Shown: positions 8,640-17,224 of the stretch, one piece after another | Position numbering within the stretch: position 1 is the stretch's first letter | How the letters are laid out: each line of letters starts with the position of its first letter | Source of the DNA: Gammaproteobacteria bacterium | GTDB lineage: Bacteria; Pseudomonadota; Gammaproteobacteria; Pseudomonadales; JADFDG01 | Direction of reading: 5' to 3' | Length of the DNA stretch: 64,000 nt | Assembly (NCBI GenBank): GCA_018262975.1 | Contig: JADFDG010000002.1 | Location: 29,523-93,522 of the forward strand | Program-made: the position numbers and the translations under genes | The notes under the pieces: model-generated | The model's database searches: none | The model's input: the letters and a program-made list of their open reading frames with translations, nothing else | Told to the model about the DNA's origin: nothing

Positions 8640-9260
8640 TCAGCGCACGATGCCGAGGCGCACGGCTTCCATGGCCGCCTCGGCGCGCGAACTGACCGCC
8701 AGCTTGTGGTAGATGCTCTTCAGGTGCCCGGCGGCGGTGTTGTAGCTCATGCCCAGCGCGTCACCCACGTCACGCACCGTATATCCACGCGCAATCAGCG
8801 TGAGCACTTCGCTTTCCCGGGGTGACAGCGGCGACGATGCGGGCTGCTGAGGGCGAAAGTGGTTGAGGATGCGCCGGGCAATGGTCGCCGACAGCGGCGG
8901 TCGTCCGTCACTGATGCCACGCAGCAGGTCGACCAGCACGCCTTGCGGCTCGTCCTTGAGCAGGTAGCCATTGGCACCGGCCCGCAGTGCGTTGAACAGG
9001 TGCTCGTCATCGTCAAAGATGGTGGTGATGACGATCTGGGGACGGCCACCGGCAAACTCCCGCACCAGTTCAATGCCATTACCGTCCGGCAAGCCGAGGT
9101 CGACCAGGGCCAGGTCATGGGTCCGGCCAGCCAGGCGCGCGCGCGCCGATGCCACGCTGTCGGCGTGCTCTACCGCCACGCCGGGAAAGGCCGTCGCTAC
9201 CATTTCGTGCAGCGCGCGGCTGACCTCGGCGATGTCTTCGACGATCAGGACCTGTTGCAT
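8640..9260 (-). CDS. NarL/FixJ-family response regulator
   Basis: DNA-binding output protein of a two-component system. It is 206 residues. The receiver domain (1-about 120) has acidic residues Glu8-Asp9, phospho-acceptor Asp54 in ALVDLGLPDG and Lys in YLLKDE. The C-terminal LuxR-type HTH (about 140-206) contains LSPRESEVLTLIARGYTVRD and SYNTAAGHLKSIYHKL. Start ATG 9260 gives MQQVLIVEDI. It is divergent from the histidine kinase at 9382, with a 121-base shared promoter region. Target genes are unknown. The two are assumed partners because they are adjacent and both of NarL/HisKA_3 type. Confidence 0.9.
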   Translation of the reverse strand: MQQVLIVEDIAEVSRALHEMVATAFPGVAVEHADSVASARARLAGRTHDLALVDLGLPDGNGIELVREFAGGRPQIVITTIFDDDEHLFNALRAGANGYLLKDEPQGVLVDLLRGISDGRPPLSATIARRILNHFRPQQPASSPLSPRESEVLTLIARGYTVRDVGDALGMSYNTAAGHLKSIYHKLAVSSRAEAAMEAVRLGIVR

Positions 9261-9381
9261 CTCGACGTAATTGACCGGCTCTGGGGTTCCCCGGGATGAT
9301 GCCGACATCCTGTGCGTGAACCCCTGCGGGGACAACCCCCTGAGCAGGGGACCCTGCGCCCCGCTTCCGGAGTCGTTCCCG

Positions 9382-11484
9382 ATGACGCTGTCCCCGCGCA
9401 CCCTGGTCGGCCTGAGCGTCGCCCTGACGCTGGCTGTCTGTACCCTGGCCATTTCCCTCGCTCTCTCGGCACCGGTCACCGGCCTGTCGTTCCGCGCGGC
9501 CGATGACGGCTCCCTGCGGCTGGCCGGCGACGAGCGCCGCATCGTGCAGATGATTGCGGACGGACAGGCCGTGAATGTCGACGGCTCGCTGGCCATCGAG
9601 GAGCCGGACATGCTGGCCACCTACGCCGGGTACAACGCCTTCATGGCAACCCAGCACCGGCTCGCCACCGCGCTGGCCGACGGTCGCCTGGCGATGCAGT
9701 TCGACACCGGCGAGCAGGTGGACCTGGTGGCCACGCAAAGGCACCTCGCCGACCTGCCGCTGATGTTCTGGCTGCAACTGCTGTTCGGCGTCGGCGGCAT
9801 GCTCACCGGCGCACTGGTGCTGGCGGGACGGCCGGAAGAACGCGCCGCGCAACTGTATGCACTGACCGGTCTCGGCTATCTCATCTTCGCGCCCGCCGCC
9901 GCGGTCTACAGCACGCGCGAACTGCTGCTCGACGGCGAGCTGTTCCGCCAGTTGTCGGTGGCCAACCACTTCGGCGCCCTGTTGTTCACCGGATCACTCA
10001 CGGCATTGCTGTGGAGCTACCCGCTGCAACTGGCGCGCATACCGATGGTCGCGCTGGTGTACGTTGCCACCGCGGCCGCGTGGCTTGCCGATACGCTGCA
10101 AACCTCACCGGACATGGCGCAGTACCACCTGTCGGTACTCGTCATCTTCGCGCTCAGTTTCCTGTTCGCCTTCATGCAATGGTGGAAGACGCGCCACGCG
10201 CCGGCCGAGCGCGCCGCGCTGCGCTGGTTCCTGCTTTCCATCTACCTCGCTACCGGCCTGTTTGCCGGCGTGATCATCGTGCCGGCAGCGCTCGGCGTCG
10301 CGCCACCGGCCTCGCAAGGCGTGATGTTCGGCGCATTCCTGCTGATGTACTGGGGCCTGGCGCTGGGCATCATCCGTTACCGGCTGTTCGCGCTGGAGCA
10401 ATGGTGGCGTGCCATCTGGTGGTGGTTCCTCGGCGGCGTGGCGGTCATCGCGCTGGACGTGCTGCTCGTCTCGCTGCTGGCGCTGCCCGACGCGCTGGCC
10501 CTGTCGGTCGCGGTCGCCCTGGTCGGCTGGCTGTACTTCCCCCTGCGCCAATGGCTGTGGACGCGCATCGGCAAGCAGCGCGAGCGCACCTTGGCCGAGT
10601 GGCTGCCCGACGTGCTGCCGCTGCTCATCGAGACGCGCCCCGGCGGCGCCAGCGAAACGGAAATCCGCGAACGCTGGCCCAACCTGCTGTCGGCGGTGTT
10701 CCGGCCGCTGCGCACCGAGATAAGGAACGGCGCGCTGGCCGTGCCGGAGATCCGCGAGCACGGCCTGGCGCTGGCGGTGCCGGACGTGCGCGATCCTGCG
10801 CGCCACCTCGTGCTGCACCACCCGGATGAAGGCGAGCGCCTGTTCACCCGCAATGACGCCCGCACGCTGGCCGCACTGCGCGAACTGTTCGAACTCGCAC
10901 TGGACCGCCTGCGCGCGCGCGACTCCGGCGCGCGCCTGGAACGCGAACGCATCCGCCGTGACATCCACGACGACCTTGGCGCCCGCCTGCTCACGCTGCT
11001 GCACACCTCGCCGGAGGAAAACCGGCAGGTGGTCCGCGAGGCGCTGGACGACCTGCGGCTGCTGGTACGCGCGCTGGAATCCGATACCACGCCGCTGCGC
11101 GACGCCGTGGACGGCTGGCAGGCGGAAGTGCGCAAGCGCTCGGAAGCCGCCGGCATTGCGCTGCACTGGCAAAGCGACACGCTGCCCGAGCACGTGCAAC
11201 TGAATGCGCGCCAGCAGGCCAACCTGACACGCATCATGCGCGAGGCAGTCAGCAACGCCCTGCGCCACGCCAGCCCGGCGAGCCTTTCGGTGGCGCTGCG
11301 CATGCGCGACAACGGCCTGCTGATCGAAGTGGGCAACGACGGCAACGTGCTGCCACTGTCGCAGTGGCGCGGCGGCCGCGGCCGCCAGATCATGCAGGGG
11401 CGCGCGACGGAACTCGGCGGCACCCTGGGGTGGCAGGTGGAAAACGGTCGCTGCCTGATGAGCGCGCACATCCCGCTGGGCTGA
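9382..11484 (+). CDS. Membrane histidine kinase, HisKA_3 type
   Basis: Sensor kinase of 700 residues. It has an N-terminal membrane segment (about 8-28) and an extracytoplasmic stretch to about 130. A block of roughly eight hydrophobic segments follows to about 390, then cytoplasmic dimerisation and ATPase regions. The phospho-acceptor is His529 in RIRRDIHDDLGARLL, a HisKA_3 motif. The N box is NLTRIMREAVSNALRHA, and the glycine-rich lid GGRGRQIMQGRATELGG is shortened. ATG 9382 is chosen for its hydrophobic N-terminus; an upstream in-frame start at 9271 would overlap the promoter of the divergent regulator. The signal sensed is not evident. Confidence 0.86.
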   Translation: MTLSPRTLVGLSVALTLAVCTLAISLALSAPVTGLSFRAADDGSLRLAGDERRIVQMIADGQAVNVDGSLAIEEPDMLATYAGYNAFMATQHRLATALADGRLAMQFDTGEQVDLVATQRHLADLPLMFWLQLLFGVGGMLTGALVLAGRPEERAAQLYALTGLGYLIFAPAAAVYSTRELLLDGELFRQLSVANHFGALLFTGSLTALLWSYPLQLARIPMVALVYVATAAAWLADTLQTSPDMAQYHLSVLVIFALSFLFAFMQWWKTRHAPAERAALRWFLLSIYLATGLFAGVIIVPAALGVAPPASQGVMFGAFLLMYWGLALGIIRYRLFALEQWWRAIWWWFLGGVAVIALDVLLVSLLALPDALALSVAVALVGWLYFPLRQWLWTRIGKQRERTLAEWLPDVLPLLIETRPGGASETEIRERWPNLLSAVFRPLRTEIRNGALAVPEIREHGLALAVPDVRDPARHLVLHHPDEGERLFTRNDARTLAALRELFELALDRLRARDSGARLERERIRRDIHDDLGARLLTLLHTSPEENRQVVREALDDLRLLVRALESDTTPLRDAVDGWQAEVRKRSEAAGIALHWQSDTLPEHVQLNARQQANLTRIMREAVSNALRHASPASLSVALRMRDNGLLIEVGNDGNVLPLSQWRGGRGRQIMQGRATELGGTLGWQVENGRCLMSAHIPLG

Positions 11485-11500
11485 CGCCCCGCGGGCCGGC

Positions 11501-11887
11501 TCAGTCCTCGATGCCTTCTACCTTCAGGTAACGCGGCGCGCTCTCGCGCACCTTCTGCAGGGTGACCGCCCACAGCACGTGGCGGCCGGTGTCGTCGTTG
11601 TCGTAGGCACCATCGCGCACGCGGCGGGCGAACTCGCGGTTGAGTTCGGCGGCGCGCTCGTGCAACTCGTCGGCCTTCGGCGTGGTATCCAGCACCACTT
11701 CCAGCAGGTCGCACTCGTCGTTGAGCGGCCCTTCGCCCATTTCCTGCTGCCGCTCGGCGATGGACATGGCGTTGAGGATCATCAGCGCCTGGTACTTCCT
11801 GTCTTCCGGCAGTGCCGGCAGCAATTGCTCGCGGAAGGTCTTCGCGGCGATGGCCAGCAATTCATGGCCCTGGGGACGGTCACGCAT
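11501..11887 (-). CDS. DUF6285-domain protein
   Basis: Cytoplasmic 128-residue protein of unknown biochemical role, regularly encoded next to acyl-CoA dehydrogenases and APH-like phosphotransferases. Visible conserved parts are the N-terminal ELLAIAAKTFREQLLPALPE and YQALMILNAMSIAERQ. The ATG at 11887 is preferred over the in-frame ATG at 11896, because GGAGG lies 9 bases before the former and directly abuts the latter. It overlaps the phosphotransferase gene by 8 bases, indicating translational coupling and last place in the operon. Confidence 0.8.
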   Translation of the reverse strand: MRDRPQGHELLAIAAKTFREQLLPALPEDRKYQALMILNAMSIAERQQEMGEGPLNDECDLLEVVLDTTPKADELHERAAELNREFARRVRDGAYDNDDTGRHVLWAVTLQKVRESAPRYLKVEGIED

Positions 11888-12926
11888 GGCCGCCATCCTC
11901 CTTCGAGAAATCGATGCCGGTCATGCGCAGGATGTGCAGTTCCAGTTCCGGCACGATGTGGCTGGTGAGGGCGAGTTCCAGCGACGGTTCGCGCCCGGAA
12001 ATGTGCCGCTCGCCCTGGCCGATGGCGATCATCGCCCAGCGCAGTTCGCCGAACACTTCCCAGTAATAGAGTTCCGCCGGCGACACGCTGCGCCCGGCGA
12101 TGCGGTTGTAGCCGGCCAGCAGGTCCTCGCGCGAGCCGATGCCACCCGCGGCCTTCGCATCGCCCTGCTGGCCGAAGCGCCAGCAGCGCGCGCACAGCCA
12201 GCCGAGATCCTCGAGCGGGTGCGACCAGGCGGCGAACTCCCAGTCGAGCACGGCGGTGAGGCCCTGCGCATCGACCATGTAGTTGCCGGTGCGGAAATCG
12301 CGGTGCGCCAGCACCAGCTGGTCCTGCGTCCACGACGCGCGGTCCGGCACGTGCTTCTCCAGCCAGCGCAGGCCCCACTCCAGCGCCGGGTACGGCGTGT
12401 GGTAGTTGTCGAGGTAAGCGCGCGAACGGGCGATGAAGTGCAGCGCCGGGTGTACGTCCGGGCGCTCGAGGAAGGCCAGCTCCGCCGACGGCTGCACACG
12501 CTGGATCTTCGCGATCTCCTCGCCCAGGCGCTGCGTGAGCAGCGCGCGGTCGCCGCCCAGCGACATGTCCTTCACCAGGCGGTGCCCTGCGGCTGCGCCA
12601 TTGACGCGCCGCATCACGAAGAAATCACGGCCGAACACCGACTTGTCGCCCAGCCACAGCGGCTCGGGCACGGTCACGCCGGCATCGAACGCCGCCTTCA
12701 GCAGCGCGAATTCCTGCGCGCGCGAGTGCGAGTCGGACACGCCGCTCGGCGCATCGCAACGCACCACCACGGCGACGGTGCCGTCGTGGCTGCCACCGCT
12801 GATGACCAGGTCGGCGGCCCAGTTTTCCTGGATCGCGCCACCGGACAGCTTGCGCGTGTTTTCCACCAGCACCGACTGGGCGCCGGTGCGCGCGGCAAGG
12901 AACTCCGCCAGCTTCACCGTATCCAT
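11880..12926 (-). CDS. APH-like phosphotransferase (ACAD10/11-kinase type)
   Basis: Protein of 348 residues with the aminoglycoside/choline-kinase fold. Visible motifs are the catalytic loop LAHRDFRTGNYMVD and the metal-binding VLDWEFAAWSHPLEDLGW. It starts 4 bases after the acyl-CoA dehydrogenase stop and overlaps the DUF6285 gene. In mammalian ACAD10/11 the same kinase and dehydrogenase activities are fused and process 4-hydroxy fatty acyl-CoAs by phosphorylating the hydroxyl. A similar role is inferred here from the gene order. Antibiotic phosphorylation is unlikely in this context. Confidence 0.87.
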   Translation of the reverse strand: MDTVKLAEFLAARTGAQSVLVENTRKLSGGAIQENWAADLVISGGSHDGTVAVVVRCDAPSGVSDSHSRAQEFALLKAAFDAGVTVPEPLWLGDKSVFGRDFFVMRRVNGAAAGHRLVKDMSLGGDRALLTQRLGEEIAKIQRVQPSAELAFLERPDVHPALHFIARSRAYLDNYHTPYPALEWGLRWLEKHVPDRASWTQDQLVLAHRDFRTGNYMVDAQGLTAVLDWEFAAWSHPLEDLGWLCARCWRFGQQGDAKAAGGIGSREDLLAGYNRIAGRSVSPAELYYWEVFGELRWAMIAIGQGERHISGREPSLELALTSHIVPELELHILRMTGIDFSKEDGGHA

Positions 12927-12930
12927 CGCG

Positions 12931-14133
12931 TCAGACGCCCCACTTGAAGAAGTCCTGCTTCTTCGCCAGGTAGGCCTGCGACAGCACCATCTTGTGGATC
13001 TCGCTGGCGCCGTCCACCAGGCGCGCCTGGCGCGCGTAGCGGTAGATCCAGTCCACCAGCGTGTCCTTCGAGTACCCGCGCGCGCCCATCAACTGCAGCG
13101 CCGTATCGGCGGCCTTGTGCAGCGTGTCGGCCACGTGGATCTTGGCGATGGAAATGTCGGTCTTGGCGTGGTCGCCCTGGTCGAGCTTCCAGGCAGCGTT
13201 CATGGTCAGCAGGCGACCGACGTGGATTTCCTTGGCCACGTCGCCGAGCATCCACTGCACGCCTTCGTGCTGCGCCAGCGTCATGCCGAAGCTCTGGCGG
13301 TTCTCGACGTAACCGGCGGCGATTTCCATGCAACGCTTGGACAGGCCCAGCCAGCGCATGCAGTGCGTCAGGCGCGCGGTACCGAGGCGGATCTGGGTGA
13401 CTTTCAGGCCGTCACCGACTTCCAGCAGGCGGTCTTCGTCGTTGATCTCCAGGCCGTCGAATTCCAGCTCGCAGTGGCCGCCGTGCTCTTCCGGCCCCAT
13501 GATCGGGATGCGACGCACGATGCGCCAGCCCGGCTGGTCGGCGTGGAACATGAACGCGGTCAGGCCCTTGCGCTTGTCGTCGCTGGTCTTGGCGATGAGG
13601 ATGAAGTGCTTGGCACCCTCGGCGCCGGTGATGAACCACTTGCGGCCCTTGATCACCCACTTGTCACCGACTTTCGTGGCGGTGGTGTAGGTGAGCGACG
13701 GGTCGGAACCGCAACCGCCGTCCGGCTCGGTCATGGCGAACGCCGAACGCACCTTGCCGTCGATGATCGGCTGCAACCACTTGTCTTTCAGCGCGTCGGT
13801 CTTCAGCACCTTGTTCAGCAGGATCATGTTGCCGTCGTCCGGCGGCGCGCAGTTGAACATGGCCGGGCCGAACGGCGAGCGCGCGGCTTCCTCGTACAGT
13901 GCCGCCATGCCGACCACGCCTACCTCGGCGCCACCGCGCGATTTCGGCATCTGGAACGCCCACAGCCCCTCGGCCTTGGCCAGCTGGCGCACGCGCGCCA
14001 CCACGTCCTCGCGGATGTTCTCGTGCTCGTCGAAGTTGGCCTTGTCCAGCTCCAGCGGCAGCACGTGCTTGTCCACGAAGGCGCGCACGCGCAGGCGGTA
14101 GTCCTCGACTTGCGGCGACAGGGTGAAATCCAT
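12931..14133 (-). CDS. Acyl-CoA dehydrogenase (ACAD10/11-like)
   Basis: FAD-dependent dehydrogenase of 400 residues acting on an acyl-CoA. The three-part ACAD fold is evident: helical N-terminus (VEDYRLRVRAFVDKHVLP), FAD/substrate region FAMTEPDGGCGSDPS and WFITGAEGA, and the C-terminal bundle with RQSFGMTLAQHEGVQWML and LVDGASEIHKMVLSQ. The start ATG 14133 follows GAGGAGAACACC. It sits mid-operon between the SDR (with a REP pair in the 95-base spacer) and the phosphotransferase. The substrate chain is not determined by the sequence. Confidence 0.92.
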   Translation of the reverse strand: MDFTLSPQVEDYRLRVRAFVDKHVLPLELDKANFDEHENIREDVVARVRQLAKAEGLWAFQMPKSRGGAEVGVVGMAALYEEAARSPFGPAMFNCAPPDDGNMILLNKVLKTDALKDKWLQPIIDGKVRSAFAMTEPDGGCGSDPSLTYTTATKVGDKWVIKGRKWFITGAEGAKHFILIAKTSDDKRKGLTAFMFHADQPGWRIVRRIPIMGPEEHGGHCELEFDGLEINDEDRLLEVGDGLKVTQIRLGTARLTHCMRWLGLSKRCMEIAAGYVENRQSFGMTLAQHEGVQWMLGDVAKEIHVGRLLTMNAAWKLDQGDHAKTDISIAKIHVADTLHKAADTALQLMGARGYSKDTLVDWIYRYARQARLVDGASEIHKMVLSQAYLAKKQDFFKWGV

Positions 14134-14158
14134 GGTGTTCTCCTCAACGATATTCGAT

Positions 14159-14232
14159 GTAGCGAGGGGGCCATGCCCCCGACCGCTCTTGCTCTGTGGG
14201 CAGCCCCATCGGGGGCATGGCCCCCTCTCTAC
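14159..14232. repeat. Paired GTAG REP element overlapping a stop codon
   Basis: GTAGCGAGGGGGCCATGCCC... paired with ...GGGCATGGCCCCCTCTCTAC. The two heads differ by one base (GTAGC versus GTAGA). The right-hand CTAC provides, on the minus strand, the TAG that ends the SDR gene. It lies inside an operon, between SDR and acyl-CoA dehydrogenase. Confidence 0.85.
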
Positions 14233-14990
14233 AGGGAGCTTTGGGTGTGGGCGCCGTCGACGGCGATGACGGCACCACTCATGTAGCTGGAGGCGTCCGA
14301 CGCCAGCAGCAGCAGCGGGCCGTTCAGTTCGTGCAGTTCGCCGGCGCGGCGGTACGGCACGCGCTTGAGCATCTTCTGGCCGGAATCGCTGGCCAGCCAC
14401 TCGCGGTTGATGTCGGTGACGTAGTAGCCCGGACAGATGGCGTTGGCGCGGATGTTGTGGCGCGCGTAGTCCAGCGCCAGCGATTTCGTCAGCTGCAGCG
14501 CGGCGGCCTTGGAGGTGGTGTACACCGCCAGCTGGCTCTGCACGCGCAGGCCGAGGATGGAGGCGATGTTGACGATGTTCCCCGGCTTCTTCTCGTTGAT
14601 CCACAGGCGGATGGCCTCGCGCGAGACCATCCACATGCCCTTCACGTTGGTGTTCATCACCTGGTCCCACTCGTCCTCGGTGAGGTCGAGCGTGGAGGCC
14701 TCGATGTTGATACCGGCGTTGTTGATCACCACGTCCGGCACCGGCATGGCGTCGAAGGCGTCCCTGACGCTCTGCGGGTTCGACACGTCCAGCTTCACCG
14801 TGTGGGCCACGCCTCCCATCGCACGCACCTTCTGCGCGGTGCCTTCCAGCTTGTCGGTACGGCGGGCCGCCAGGATCACCTCGGCGCCGGCACCGGCCAG
14901 CACCTCGGCAAAGTGGGCGCCAAAGCCGCTGGACGCGCCGGTAACCAGGACGCGCTTGCCGTCGAGGCGGAAGATATCGGTGCTGCTCAT
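14229..14990 (-). CDS. Short-chain dehydrogenase/reductase
   Basis: NAD(P)-dependent oxidoreductase of 253 residues. The cofactor motif is TGASSGFG (residues about 17-24), the structural motif is NNAG, and the catalytic Ser-Tyr-Lys are seen in NIASILG and YTTSKAA. It is first gene of the minus-strand acyl-CoA operon and probably handles a hydroxyacyl or ketoacyl intermediate; the substrate is inferred only. The final codons read into the REP element, so the native C-terminus was probably reset by REP insertion. Confidence 0.9.
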   Translation of the reverse strand: MSSTDIFRLDGKRVLVTGASSGFGAHFAEVLAGAGAEVILAARRTDKLEGTAQKVRAMGGVAHTVKLDVSNPQSVRDAFDAMPVPDVVINNAGINIEASTLDLTEDEWDQVMNTNVKGMWMVSREAIRLWINEKKPGNIVNIASILGLRVQSQLAVYTTSKAAALQLTKSLALDYARHNIRANAICPGYYVTDINREWLASDSGQKMLKRVPYRRAGELHELNGPLLLLASDASSYMSGAVIAVDGAHTQSSL

Positions 14991-15205
14991 CGATCGTATC
15001 CTTTTGATTCACAAGGAAAATGGCCGGCCCGGCAAAAACGCGGGCAGGACCGGCGGAACCGGGCGGTCAGTATAGGCAGCACGCACGTCCGGGCAATGAT
15101 CCCGAGCGATCAATCCATGTGCCGCTTTGGACAGACCGGCAGTACGTGCCGACAGCCCCGACCCGCTAGAATCCCCGCCCCGCCCTTCCACCATCCCCCG
15201 AGCCC

Positions 15206-17221
15206 ATGGCCAACGACCTGAACCCCCGACAGCGCGAGGCCGTCCGCTACATCGACGGCCCCCTGCTCGTGCTGGCTGGCGCAGGCTCGGGCAAGACCAG
15301 CGTGATCACCCGCAAGATCGCCTGGCTCATCTCGGGCGCCGGCATGGACCCGTCGAAGATCGTCGCCGTGACCTTCACCAACAAGGCCGCCCGCGAGATG
15401 CGCGAGCGTGCCGGCAAGCTGGTGGGCAGCGACGCCAAGGGCCTGTCGATCAGCACCTTCCACACCCTCGGGCTGAACATCATCCGCAGCGAGCACAAGG
15501 TGCTGGGCCTGCGCTCCGGCTTCACCATCTTCGATTCGGAGGACGCGCGCACGCTGATCCGCGAGCTGATGCAGCGCGACGGCAGCACCGACGCCTCCAT
15601 CGCCGACCAGGTGCAGAGCGCCATCTCCAACCTCAAGAACGACATGCTATCGCCCGAGGAGGCGCTGGCGCTGTGCAAGAGCCCGCGCGAGATGCTGATC
15701 GCCCAGGTCTACGAGGGCTACGAGCGCAGCCTGAAGGCCTACAACGCCGTCGATTTCGACGACCTGATCCTCAAGCCGGTGCAGCTGTTCAACGAGCACC
15801 GCGACGTGCTGGAGAAGTGGCAGAACCGTACCCGCTACCTGCTGGTGGACGAGTACCAGGACACCAACCTCTCGCAGTACAAGCTGGTGAAGCAGCTGGT
15901 GGGCGTGCGCGGCGCGCTGACGGTGGTGGGCGACGACGACCAGTCGATCTACGCCTGGCGCGGCGCGCGCCCGGAAAACCTCGTGCAGCTCAAGGAAGAC
16001 TACCCGAACCTCAAGGTGGTGGCGCTGGAGCAGAACTACCGCTCCACTGGCCGCATCCTGCGCGCCGCCAACGCGGTGATCGCCAACAACCCGCACGTGT
16101 TCGAAAAGAAGCTGTGGAGTGAACACGGCCCTGGCGACAAGATCCGCATCGTGCTGTGCAAGGACGAGCAGCACGAGGCCGAGCGCATCGCCGGCGAGAT
16201 CGTGGGGCACCACGCGCGCACCGGCTCGAAGTGGCGCGATTACGCGGTGCTCTACCGCGGCAATTTCCAGTCGCGGCTGATCGAGGAGAAACTGCGCGAA
16301 CGCTCGGTGCCCTACAAGATCAGCGGCGGCCAGTCGTTCTTCGCGCGCGCCGAGATCAAGGATTTCATGGCCTACCTGCGCCTGGTCGCCAATCCCGACG
16401 ACGACAGCGCCTTCCTGCGCGTGGTCAACGTGCCGCGCCGCGAGATCGGCCCCACCACGCTGGAGAAGCTGGCCCACTACGCCGGCACCCGCCACGTGTC
16501 GCTGTCGCGCGCTGCCGGCGAGATCGGCCTGTCGGAGTTCCTCGGCACCCAGCACCGCGAGAAACTCGCGCGCTTCGTGCACTGGATCGAGGACGTGCGT
16601 CGCCGCCTGCACCAGCTGCCGGCGAAGCAGGCGCTCACCGAGATGCTCGAGGAACTCGGCTACGAGCAGTGGCTGCGCACCCAGTCGAGCTCGCCGCAGG
16701 CAGCCGCCAAGCGCTACGAGAACGTGCTGTCGCTGGCCGACTCCATCCACACAATGAGCGAGAAGGAAGACAAGGGGCAGCGGCCGGACATCAGCGAAGT
16801 CATCGCCAAGCTGGTGCTGCTGGACATGCTCGACCAGCAGGACCAGGAAGAGGACGTCGATCGCGTGCAACTGATGACGCTGCACGCCTCCAAGGGCCTG
16901 GAGTTCCCCTACGTGTGGGTGATGGCCTTCGAGGACGACGTGCTGCCGCACAAGTCGAGCATCGAGGCCAACACCATCGAGGAAGAGCGCCGCCTGCTGT
17001 ACGTGGGCATCACCCGCGCACGCCGGCAACTCACCTTCACGCATGCCCAGAAGCGCAAGCAGTACGGCGACATGGTCAGTTGCACGCCCAGCCGCTTCCA
17101 GCTGGAACTGCCGGAAGACGACATCGTGCGCGAAGGCGAGGGTACGCAGGCCAGCGCCGAGCAGAAGGCGCAATCGCGCGACGCCGCGCTGGCGGCACTG
17201 GACGCGATGTTCAAGCGCTGA
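15206..17221 (+). CDS. rep: ATP-dependent DNA helicase Rep (UvrD/PcrA superfamily 1A)
   Basis: 3'-5' helicase that clears proteins ahead of replication forks. It is 671 residues, the size of Rep. Motifs in order: Q motif LNPRQREAV, Walker A AGAGSGKT (24-31), FTNKAAREM, Walker B VDEYQDTN, GDDDQSIYAWRGA, QNYRST, TLHASKGLEFPYVW and YVGITRARRQL. The start MANDLNPRQREAV agrees with Rep. The 215-base spacer upstream is shared with the divergent SDR operon and shows no recognisable element. The 3' end is 3 bases from the convergent nnrS end. Confidence 0.95.
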   Translation: MANDLNPRQREAVRYIDGPLLVLAGAGSGKTSVITRKIAWLISGAGMDPSKIVAVTFTNKAAREMRERAGKLVGSDAKGLSISTFHTLGLNIIRSEHKVLGLRSGFTIFDSEDARTLIRELMQRDGSTDASIADQVQSAISNLKNDMLSPEEALALCKSPREMLIAQVYEGYERSLKAYNAVDFDDLILKPVQLFNEHRDVLEKWQNRTRYLLVDEYQDTNLSQYKLVKQLVGVRGALTVVGDDDQSIYAWRGARPENLVQLKEDYPNLKVVALEQNYRSTGRILRAANAVIANNPHVFEKKLWSEHGPGDKIRIVLCKDEQHEAERIAGEIVGHHARTGSKWRDYAVLYRGNFQSRLIEEKLRERSVPYKISGGQSFFARAEIKDFMAYLRLVANPDDDSAFLRVVNVPRREIGPTTLEKLAHYAGTRHVSLSRAAGEIGLSEFLGTQHREKLARFVHWIEDVRRRLHQLPAKQALTEMLEELGYEQWLRTQSSSPQAAAKRYENVLSLADSIHTMSEKEDKGQRPDISEVIAKLVLLDMLDQQDQEEDVDRVQLMTLHASKGLEFPYVWVMAFEDDVLPHKSSIEANTIEEERRLLYVGITRARRQLTFTHAQKRKQYGDMVSCTPSRFQLELPEDDIVREGEGTQASAEQKAQSRDAALAALDAMFKR

Positions 17222-17224
17222 ACG

